This document shows, piece by piece, positions 15,023 through 27,000 of a DNA stretch of 64,000 nt. The number at the start of each line of letters is the position of its first letter. Position 1 is the first letter of the stretch. Under the pieces are notes generated by a model. That model was not told the origin of the DNA. It searched no databases and worked only from the letters and a program-made list of their open reading frames with translations. The position numbers and the translations under genes are program-made. The stretch spans positions 181,128-245,127 of the forward strand of contig JAGFNQ010001117.1 of NCBI GenBank assembly GCA_024364735.1, in the 5' to 3' direction. The stretch is from Boesenbergia rotunda (lineage: Eukaryota > Streptophyta > Magnoliopsida > Zingiberales > Zingiberaceae).

Positions 15023-18000
15023 CACATTCAATCTCAAGAATGTTCTCTTGGTTTACAAGATGATCCAATTTAAAGACCAACCAAGCATCTAATGTAGCAG
15101 AAACTAGTGAATCCTTTGATTCGAACACGAATGCTAGAAATAATTTTCTAAAAACCCATTGATTCCGCAGAATACTAACATTCAAAAACTCATCATGGGG
15201 GAGGGGGATGACATAATATTATTCATAAATAAACTAACTCAAAAATAATTAAAATAGATGTTTAAATAATTTTAAAACTCTAACTCTGCAAAAGATGAAA
15301 AATAATAATAATAAAAGACTAAAAATTTTCCGGACCTTTGAAAAGGCTTCAAATATTTTTTGGATTGAAACTAGGCGGTTAAGGGTAAACCTTGAAACTA
15401 ACTATAGATCTCTGAACGAGCTTCGATTTGATATATTATAAGTCTCGTGGTTCAATCCGAGTCAAAAGTTATGACCTCTCAAAGCTTCCACCGATCTTGC
15501 TCTGATCCTCTTACGATCCTACTGATCATATTCCGATCCTACCGATCCTATTGCAAAAATTGATTTTGCACGATCTAGGATCGATTTGTGCTTCCAAATC
15601 ATAGGATCATATAGGATCGCGATTTTACAAACATGGGTCGGGAATCTATTGGGTCACATGCACTACAAGTTTATTCGAAAAACTTAAAATGAGTTTGAGA
15701 ATTGGATTCTCAGATTGAGAGAAATTGAGTCTAGTTAGACGAGACGAAAGGCAAATATGGAAGATATTTTGTCAGACGAAAATGAGGATGGGCCACATCT
15801 TTTGAAGACGAAATGAACCAAATTGGTTTAGTTCTAATTAGAGGGTTTGGTTGTTGAACCAAAGGGCATAGTTTTGAACCAACTTGGTCCGGTCATGAAC
15901 CAAATTTAAGATAAATGGATTGGGTTAGTGGGCTAGTGGATTGGTTTTGGATTGGATCCAAACCCAATAAGAATAAAAATGATTAACCAGGTAACAGTCG
16001 AACCTGGGGCGACCAGTCTGGCCCCACGGAAATTTTCCATCGGCCGGCCATGGTAAATCGGTGAAGTGCACATGGAGGCCCATCCTGATAGCCAACATTC
16101 TCAAGTCCGCTACCCATTAAGGATAAAAACTTCCCAATAAGAGGTACTATATAAGATAGAATGAGAGATTAATTAACCTAATCATCAAAACCCTAAAGTT
16201 TTCTCTCCCTCATCCTCTCTCCACCACCGCCACCCTCTCCCTCACCCGACGTTGTCGCCCACCCTCGTTGGAGCTACCCGACTGTCGGCCACCTCCGGTC
16301 GTCCGACGACCGCCGGTGCTCCAACTCTTCCTTGAGCCGCTGTACAGCAAGGAGAAAGGGTCTCCTTGCTGCTGTAGTGAACATCTAGCCGTCGAAAAAA
16401 GTTTCCCGCCGCTGCGAGCTTGTCAGAGCGCAGCTGTTGTGACGTCGGAGCACTTGCTGTAAATTGCCCAATATTTAGGCGGTCAACAGTTGACCACCGG
16501 ATCTCTTGCCGCAGGTTGGACCGTCGGTAACATTGAGTATCACCGCGTTCGATATAGTCTTGGTTGCGTACGCCGCCGAATACCATAACGTGGGTGAGAT
16601 TCTCTCTTGGATCGATTTGTGACTTATAGTCGACTAGTACCGAAGACGGATACGCGACTCGTGGCTTTGGAAGCCGTCTGGACGAAAGCTTGGTGTGGAT
16701 ACAGATAGAGGCCAGGCTTGAGCATCGCTCAGTTGATGTCATTCCCACTCCACATTATTCGTCAGGTATACCTAGAATAAATGTTATTCATAAAATTTTA
16801 ATTTGCTATGTCTTGCACATGTTAACTAGAATCTTGACGGAAACATTAGACATGAAAGGTTTTAAGTTTAATAGAGTAAAGACAAAATATATGAAATTTA
16901 AGTTTAGTAATATTAGATGTAATGAGACAATTGTTAAGATAGGAGATGATGAGTTGCCTGGAACTGTGAGTTTTAAGTATTTAGCATCATTTTTGCAAAA
17001 TGATAGAGGGATTAGAGAGATGTCTTACATAGAATACAAGCAGGATGGTTGAAATGGAGATTAGCGTCGGATGTTTTATGTGATCGTAAAGTACCTCTAA
17101 AACTTAAAGGGAAGTTCTACAAAATGACAGTTAGACCTGCTATATTATATGATGCTAAATGTTGGGCTATGACTCAGGCACATGAGCAGAAGATAAAAGT
17201 TGCAGAGATGAAAATGTTAAGATGAATGTGTGGACATACGGGGATGGACAGAATAAGAAATGAGAGCATTAGAGAGAAAGTCAGAGTTACATCTATTGAT
17301 GAAAAACTTCAAGAGACACATTTAAGATGATATGGACATGTACTTAGACGGCCAATAAATGTCCAAGTTAAGCAATGTGAAACTATGACAAATACGCGCA
17401 TCAAATGAGGGAGAGGAAGGCAAAAAAAGACTTAGTTAACAATAATAAAATAAGATAAAATTTATTTAAATATAGATGATGATATAATAGGGAATAGAGC
17501 CACTGGCGTAGAAGAATCTATATAGCCGGCCACACCTAGTGGGATAAAACTTGGTTGTTGTTATGTCTTACTCGTGTTGACGTGTTGTAACCTGTATGTG
17601 TGTGTTGCGTGTGTTATAATAATTAGTTGTAATTATTATTTTTCTTCCACTGCGCACGTTTGTGAAATGTGTCAATGCGCACAATACATCGAGCTCCACC
17701 TAACAAAAGCATCCATGATAGGTATGTGTATATGCAAGAAGGCTAAGACACCCACATCATGTATGCTTGGGTTCGTTAGAATCCTCTAGTTTCTAGGTTT
17801 ATAAAATCCAAATTGCCAGCTTTCCCTTTAGTATTTTTTTTTTAACTCTGGAACATGAGGGAAAAGTTACTCGACTTGTCTACATTTCTCGAAAATTTGT
17901 GCCTATATCAAAAACTTAAATCTGCTTGATTCAGATGATTATTAGTACTCCAATTTAATTTTGCTTATTTTGGGGATTTTATTTATGGGAATCATGGGCA

Positions 18001-21000
18001 CGTGAGAATTTTCCCCTAGAAAGTTATCAGGATAATGGTAATCCCTGAGATTGAACAAGTTGATTGTAGCACATAATGAACTGAAAATGTTCGTATAATG
18101 AACTATAAAATGTCCCTTCCTTCTTGTGCACCCACTTATAGAAAAAACTCTGTTGTTGAATAAAAAGAAAATACTGTTATTTAGGTTAAAAAGGATTTCA
18201 TAGTAGCAGAACCGAAAATGCTAATTTTAAACAATTTGGCATTTTTAGATTATGCCAACTGATATCAACATATATTTTCAGGCCTCTAATGAAGTAAATT
18301 TCTCTACTACATCTCAAGTTCTCAACTACACAAAATATATCTATGTTAAGGTAGCCAAAAACTATGAAATTTTCTTTAGAGATATTAGATTAATGGGGTT
18401 GATCTAGCAAGTAGGGGTGGATCTACAGGAGGGGCGGCGTCGGCGATCGCCCCCCTTGCTGGCGGCGTAAAAAACCGGAATATAGGAAATTTCGAGGAGT
18501 TAAACGCATAAAAATCGAAACTTAAGGGCTTTGGTTGGAAAACCCAAACTCCGGAAGGCCTTTTTGCATATATGTTTAAAACATATAACCCTAAACCCTT
18601 GCCTCTTTCCCCCATCGAACGATGTCTTCCTTCCTCCTCTTCTTCGCGAATCGTCGCACGCCGTGACCCGAAACCCCCCTCTGCCTTTGCGGTTCTTGTC
18701 CTCGCGCGAGCAAGCCAATCATGATTCTCTTCCCCTCTCCACGCGCGCTATCCTTTGTGGGTTTAAGCATCTCCGACCCTCCTACCTTGCAGAGGCGATC
18801 CCTCATCCCTGCCGGCGATTTCACAGAGGTGAGAGTCCCTTGTGATTTAGGGTTTTCGCTCTTGGTTAGGTAGTATTTTGGTATAAAACAATAGGTTGGT
18901 TTGGTATAAAACAGTAAGTTGATTTAGGGTTTTTGCCCTAACTTTGGTCGTTTGGGTGTTTGAGCTTTAAGGTATACTTTGAACCCTGATAGTGATCGAA
19001 ATCTAAGTTTTCTTTGTTTTGTTTTGCTGCCGAAATCCACAGCCAGTGATTTTTTTCGGTAGAATTTATCGTGGAGGTTGTCTGTGCCGGATCTAAATTG
19101 AAGATTGGGCCTGGGGGAGGACTGAGGAGGATCTTCCTGCGCAAGCTTGCAGGTAATTTTGAATGGTGATGGTGTTAACCTAACCAAACCTTTCTGCTGA
19201 ATTGGATTTTAAATTTATTTTTATTAGGAAATCATTATATCTACATTGTATAGATTTTTTATAAGAATTGTGTTATTGTTAAATTGTTCACATTAAGTTT
19301 AGTAAAATAATACTTTATGTTGATAATTTTTTCCTATATATTATAATTTGTAGAAAATGTTGAGATATTTTGCAAAGAGGCCTAGGAGTTCAATTGAATC
19401 GTCTAGGGTTCCCGATGGAGAGTCTACTCCACCACAAGGTCCACAACCACCATCTCCTCCTCCGCAAATTTTATTTGAAAATATTGGAAATCTGAGTAGT
19501 GAAGTAGAAATTGTTGCTGATCCTGGTTTACGAAAACCGATTGAAGAGTATGATGTTGGTGTTAGAGATCGTATTCGAAGAGAAAGCGTTGCTATGGGTC
19601 CTTGTCAACCTCGAGGCCATAATTTTCCATGAAAAAAAATGGGTAAAGACAATAGATGTTTCAGAGAGGTTTGGTTTAAAAACCGTGATTGGTTGGAGTA
19701 TAGTGTTTCAAAGGATGCAGTCTTTTGTTTCTGGTGTTTTCTTTTTATACCTAGTAATATAGGGTTTGGAGGAGAAGATGTGTTTACGAGATCTGGTTTC
19801 GTAAATTGGAAAAGAGCGATTGAAAAATTCAATGAGCATATAGGTGGAGTTGGTAGTGCGCACAATGAGGCAAGAACACAGTTTGAGGGTTTCAAGAATC
19901 AAAGACAAAGTGTGGAGTATTCATTTTCATCAGGGAAACATGAGATTAAAGTTGCTTATTGTAAACGCCTGACTGTTATTTTAAAAGTAATTCGATTTTT
20001 GTTGCTACAAGGATTGCCTTTTCGGGGACATGATGAGTCTTCGACATCATCCAATAGAGGCAATTTTTTAGAATTGCTCGAATGGTATAGCTTAGAGTGT
20101 TTAGAAGTTGCGGCGGTTGTTGGAATGAATGCACCTGGAAATAATCAAATGATTGCCCCAAAAATTCAAAAGCAACTGGTGAACACTTGTGCAGTTGAGA
20201 TCATAAATGCTATTCTAGCTGATCTTGGAGATAGGTGGTTCACTTTACTACTTGATGAGGCTCGTGATTGTTGAGTGAAAGAGCAAATGACAGTTGTTAT
20301 TAGATATGTGAACAAACATGGAGAGGTGATTGAACGATTTATGGCTATAGTTCATGTTGCAACAACTACAGCTGCTTGTTTGAAGGAGGCAATCGACTCT
20401 TTATTTGCTAAGTATGGTTTGTCAGTGGCGAGATTGAGGGGTTAAGGATACGATGGTGCTTCAAATATATCTAGAGAATTTAATGGCTTAAAGTCACTGA
20501 TAATGAAAGAAAATCCGTATGCAAGGTATGTTCATTGTTTTGCTCAATAATTCCAGTTAGTGGTTGTAGTTGTTGCTCAAGCAAATCAATATGTCTGTGA
20601 TTTCATATGGATTGTTGGTTCGATTGTGAACACATCTGCATCATCTTGCAAAAGGGTTGACAAACTTCGACAACTTGAACATGACAGAAAAGTTGAACGT
20701 CTTGAAAGAGGAGAGATTAGTTCTGGTAGAGGACTAAACCAAGAAACTAGTCTAGCTAGACCTAGAGATACACGATGGGGGTCTCATCATTCAACTTTAT
20801 GTCGTATTCAACAAATTTGGCCATCTGTTATAGAGGTTCTTCAAAATTTGATTGATGATGGTGATCGTTCTTCTAAAGGTTTAAGTAGAACTTTGGTTGA
20901 AAGAATGGAGAGGTATGAATTTGTGTTTATTCTACTATTGATGAAACGTATATTGACATTCACAAATCATTTGTCAACGGTTCTACAAGAGAAAGATCAA

Positions 21001-24000
21001 AATATTGTGAATGCAATGCGTTTGATTAATAATGTGAATTGCAAAAGTTGAGAGATTCTGAATGGGATGTTTTACTTGAGGATGTGAAGAAGTTTTGTAA
21101 CACTCATTCCATTGAAATAATTAATATGACAGATACCATCAACAGCCGTAGTCGTTTGAAGAGAGATGGAAAAAATGTTAATTTTTATCATTACTACCAT
21201 GTTGAAATCTTTTGTGAGGTAACTTTATAATTCTTTTTTTTATTTATAGTCAATTAAATTCTTTAAAACAGTAGCATATTTATTAATTTTTACTTTTGTT
21301 GTTTGGTTTTTAAATTATTCTACAGGAGATGAATAGTCGTTTCTCTGAAACAACTATAGATTTGCTGACATGTATGTCATGCCTTGACTCTAGGAACTCA
21401 TTCTCTAGATTTGATGTACATAAGTTAGTGCGTCTGGCTCATTTTTATGAGGATGATTTTTCTTGTAATGAGCATATGTTGGTTGAACAAGAGCTTGAAA
21501 CATATATTGATGACGTCAGATCAGATGAACGGTTTGAAGGCATTACAGATTTGGGAGCTCTTGCAAAGAAAATGATTGAAACAATAAAAAACCGTGTGTT
21601 TCCTTTGGTTTATCGGATGATTGAGCTAGCCTTACTTCTTCCAGTTGCTACTGCAACCGTTGAAAGGATGTTTTCGGCAATGAATATTGTCAAAACAAAT
21701 TTGCGAAACAGGATTGGAGATGAATGGATGAATGATAGTTTGGTAGTCTACATCGAGAAAGATGTTTTTAATACTGTCGAAAATGAGCCAATTTTGCAGC
21801 GTTTTCAGAATATGGAGTCTCGAAGAACGCAATTGTCATATATTCGTTCGTAGACTGTAGACTGCTTTAATATTATTGTACAGATTTTTTCATAATATTG
21901 TACCTTTTTCTCCTGTATGCGTAGTTATTTAAAAAAAATTAATTACATATAATTAATTAATCGTTCAAAAAAAATTGGTCGCGCTCAGCTCAGATCGTGA
22001 TCGCCCCCCCCCCCCCCAATCCCCCATGCTAGCAAGATTAGTCCATATCAATCACATCAATAATTCACTTAGAATATTTTAACGAGTCTATATAAATCTC
22101 TTGTGATTGTTATCGCAAAATAATATAATCATTTTCTTATCCCAAATTTTACAATGATTGGAGACACCATTTCAAAGTTGAGATTTTACCAAAGTAGAAT
22201 TTTCCTTATGTAAAGCTCTCCCTCACAGGGACGGATCCAAGAATGAGAGAGATGTGCTGGGCTGATCTCAAGTTGGTCAAGTCTACCAAGAAATCTGAGT
22301 TCACTTCGTGCGAACACATTACCGCCGATGGTGAGATAGTGGTAGTCGGTCCACCAGTGTGACTCGAGGTCGTACTCTAACATCTCATGCAAGACCTCAA
22401 TCCACAACTGCTTGCCTTCGGTATATATAGATGTAACTCGTAATGATGCGCCCGCTTGGAGGACACATCAATTCGGTCATGGTAGTCGTAGCCTAGGGCG
22501 GCCATGTTGACAACTATGATTCCGGAGGAGAGAGCCTAGCCACGGAGAGAGTGACTGTGGTCACAAGCCAAGATTTGCGCATGAGACGGTGGGAGCGAGG
22601 CTGCGTATGTGGAAAAGAATAAAAAGAAAAAAGACGAGAGAATATATATATTTTTAATTCATCGACCTATTTAAATATACTAAATCAATTTAACTAAATT
22701 AAATTTGTTTCGGTCATAATTTGACCAAATCAAGTCCAAATTAATCCAAATTTAAACCAACATAACTTTTATCTCCGCACTTACTCGATAAATTTTATTT
22801 GATCCCATCTGATTTTAATTCAACATTTCATTTCGTATTCGATTCATACTTAATAATATACATATATAACAATAATAATAATAATAAAAAAATTGGACTA
22901 TAGTTTCTGCATGAAAGAAAATAAAATAAAAAAAGAGAAAATAATATATTTTCATAAAAATTTACTAACTTTTTAAATAATTGATTTAATCCAATTAAAT
23001 TTGATTCGATGATAATTTTATCAAATCAAATCCAAATCAACTCAGATTTAGACCAACATACCCCTTATCTTCGCACCTACCTGATGAATTTTGTTTGACT
23101 ACAATTCGATTTTAAATTAAAATCTTCACTTTTGATAATTCAATTTATTTATTTATTTAAATACCATATTAATTCAATATCATATAATTTAATAATTTAC
23201 ATATCTAAACCGGTGCTCTAACGAAGAAAAGCCACTTAAGGGTTGGGCTATAGCCCAGGATAGCCCTTATGTGGCTTCGTCCTTGCCCCCTCATCTCTCA
23301 ATCGTCTATCTCTTTGTCTCGCTTTATAGCTTCTAGACAACTCATCAGCTCTGCACAATGTATTGCACAACCTCTTCGAACTCCCGTCTTTTGCTCGGGC
23401 ACCACCTATTACCTCTTTACTGATCTCTAGAGCCATCAATTTGGTTGGGCCCATCGGGTTGGCCCAACCCGCCAAACAATTTAAGTGGGTTGATTGAAAT
23501 TTTATCAACCCATTTAAAGGCGGATCCAAGCGAGCCGACGCTTGAGCCCGCGACCCACGCGGGATGGTCCGCGATGGGCTTGGGTTGGCCCACGAGTTGA
23601 AGAAAAAAAATAACTCAAAAGTTAGCACCTATTAGCGATGGATCTCTAAACTTATTGTAATTGATGACTGGGAAAGGAAGGGGACATTTAATCAAAATAT
23701 ATTGCGGCTTAGGTACCCTTCTATGTTATTGCACATTTATCCCTCCACTAACTTTAGATTTGTGTAGCATTTTAGATCTGTGTTCACAATTCACATCGTG
23801 TTATTATTTAATTCTAATATATGCTAATGCTAATGGAAATGTGTGTTTGCATTGGTGAAGCATTTTGCTACATATCGATTTAATCAAGTTTACTTTAATG
23901 ATGTAGTAATCCGTAACTAAACTTAAAATTTTTAATTTTTCCAATATATATTTTTATTTTTATTTTTGGCTCTGGGTTGGCCCGCCTAATCAGCAACCCC

Positions 24001-27000
24001 TTGAAATGGTTGAGTTGGGATTTTCCAACCCACCAAGATGCGGGTCAGCTTGTCCCCGACACAGATCGACCCATTTGCCAGCTCTACCGATCTCCTTTGC
24101 ACACTCCCTCTTAATCTATTTGCCATGCGCTCCGTCAATTTGAGAGATCTCTTTATATGTGATCTCTTACGTATGGCCTTCATCCCAATAACTTGTGATT
24201 GTACTAGCCACTTGTGATTGCAGTCACCCCCTCAACCACATAGGGAAACAAGAAGCAAAGAAGAGGGAGAAGAGGTATCATCAGTCATGAACTCCTTAGG
24301 CCTTTGACCTAATCCCCTCTCCACCAGAACCTGCTCCATCAGTGACACCACAACAAACACCTCTCAACCTTCTCCATCAGAGATACCACAGAAAACACCT
24401 CTCTTCTACATTGTCTTCATCAACCACAACATTTGCTACCACTTTCGGCTGGTACAGCAATAAGGATCCACTCTCCACCAGACCGTGAGCAGGACCTCCA
24501 CCAGCCTTCTTGTCATGTTTCTAGATTCAGTAGTGCCTTCTCTGCCTTTTGTGATGCTGGGCTTTAGTATCAAATCTGCCCTTACCAAATCTGAAAGCTC
24601 CTTGCCATTCGACTTTTCCTCTCTCGCTGAGCACTTGCTTGGTTTGACTTCTTCACTCAACACACCTCCTTTCCCTCAAACATTTGTTGGAGCAATCTAT
24701 GGTCCGGAGTGATCATGTGTTTTGATGTTTGGGAAAAGGGTTTAAGTTAGGTTTACTCTTGTATTTAATATGTGTATGTGAGTGTGTAGGTTTGCAGGAT
24801 ACACACAGGCTTAGCTGGATGGCTTCAGGTCCGGTGAAGGATGGCATGAGGAGACAAGCCGCGGGCTTGTATGCATCCGAGGGACCGTGGACAAAGCAGG
24901 AACGATGAGCCAAGGGTAGCGCACTTCGAGGCATACGCAAAGGACGACATGAGAACGAGCCGCGGGTACGTATACATCCGAGGGACGAGAGTCAAAGTCG
25001 AAGAAGCCTTAAAGGCAAGAGGTCGAGGCTGCTAGGAGAAAAGTCAGCTGAGTAGTGAGAGCCCGAGTGCTGAGAGAATTGTACTCGGGAAGGGAACCCC
25101 TAGATTTAGGATTTGGGCAGTTGACTACGGCTTGTAACAGTCAACTGGTGTAGGGCACAGAAAGATCAGTCTGATCTTCTGTACAGTTGACTGGTGTCGG
25201 CTGGAATTCGAACGTTGGACTGTAACGTTCGGATTCGGTTGGAACCTTGGCACCAGTCGACTGGTAACTGCTAGTTCAGCCACGAGCTCTATTTAAAGGA
25301 TCTCAGTTTGGCTGGCTAGGGTTGACGAAATTGATTTTGGTTAAAGACCAATTAGTAGTCTAAGCTCTCAGAGGTCTTGTGCGAGTTGTGGTGAGGTTTC
25401 TCCACCCACAAGGAGCTACGCGAGTTAGCCGGAGGTCTTCCGGGGACTCATCCACCAACGGATCGGAATCGTCCACCTTACGGATAGTCGTGGAGTAGGA
25501 GTATCATCTCCGAACCACGTAAAGGTTTGGTGTTAGCATTGTTTTAATTTGTAGTTGATATTTCCACTTGCGCACGCTAACACTTGTAGGAAGAAATCGA
25601 CGTATTAGGGGCAACGGGCTATTCACCCCCCTCTAGCCAGCGCACCGATCCCCAATAAGTGGTATCAGAGCCGGGGTCGCTCATCTACGAACTTACCGCC
25701 GAGAGAGCAAAAGGCTAGAGGAAATGGCGTTTGAAGAACGCTTAGGGGACAATATCAACGTTCCACCTCCCTACGACCGCGAGAGTTTCGATTATTGAGG
25801 ATGCGGACAAAGACGTGGTTCAACATGGATTGAGATCTAATGATCGCCATTGAAGAACCATTTGAAGTCCCGAAAGATAAACACGGGAAAAAGCTCCGAC
25901 CACGATATTGGAATGAGGAGCAACAAACACAATCGAAGGCAAATGATAAGGTAATATCAATTTTACTTAATGTTTTACCTAATGATATAATTAGTTGTGT
26001 AGGTGAGTACAAGTGTGCTCATGAACTATGGAGCAAAGTGATTGCTCTTCATGAAATCCCTACACGAGTAGAAGAAGAAGAAGAGCCCAAGGAGATGGGC
26101 TTAATGGTCCAAGAGGAAGAGAATGACTAATCGGATGAGAAGTGGAGCTCAACATCCGAACAGAAGGAGAAAGAAGCAAAAGAATCATTCATCTCCTTAA
26201 GTGAAGTGACACAAGAAATTGAGGAACCATCCACTTCATCAAAGGGTGAAGAAGAAGCTTCCACCTCCACCAAAGCAAAGTCAAAAGAGCACATAATTTG
26301 CTTTAGGTGCAATGAAAAGTGGCACTATAAGGACAAGTGACCAAACGGTAAAAAGGAGGTAAACCCTAAACCCAAGTCAATTCCTTTAAATTCTAACATG
26401 GGTTGTAGGGAAAAGAAGGAGAAGAGACATATAAGGTGCTTCACGTGTGGTGAGCTAGGACACTACCACACCAAATGCTCAAGAAAAGAAGAATTTAAGA
26501 AATTGGAACATTTGAGAAAATGGGAAAAGAAGGAGAAGAGGAGGAGCTCACATCAAGGGGGTGCTACAAGGGTAAGGCAGGTAAACCCTAACCTTAAATT
26601 CAATTCTAATTTAAATTCCTCCATGCATGTTAGAAATAATGTTAATTATTTACCCATGCATAATTTTGGATTCAAATATCATGATAGGAGTAGGCTTAAT
26701 AATGAAGATCAAAACCCTAGGAAAATCATGCATCCTAATAAATCTAAAACCATTAGACCTAAAGACCAAGACATTAATCTCAAGAAGGGGAGATACATGT
26801 CTAGAATGGATAAGTCTAGAAATGTCCAAGGTGGACTTGTTGATTTTAGGTATAAGAACCTAGAAAGGGAAAATCAAGTTTTGAGGGCAAAACTTGATAA
26901 ATTAGAGAAACCCCTATATAGATTCACTATTGGATCTAAGGGTTTAGATATGGTGTTGGGTGGTCAAAAACCCAACAATGATAAATCGGATCTAAGATAT

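Larger units (their letters stand above)
13925..16770. repeat. Unclassified retroelement or LTR-like repeat in SYTF-like intron 3
   Basis: The stretch is non-coding and differs from its AT-rich surroundings. Its right part carries a TATA-like site (CTATATAAG, about 16148), a CT-rich leader and a GC-rich segment at 16200-16750, as LTRs or large non-autonomous retroelements often do. Its left part has GC-balanced, stop-rich sequence. A TIR element (14666-15632) is nested in it. No gag or pol motif is visible and the borders are not defined. Confidence 0.35.

Noticed and set aside
16242..16748. 168-residue open frame on - strand in GC-rich repeat
   Set aside because: The composition-driven frame lies in an LTR-like leader and resembles no protein family.
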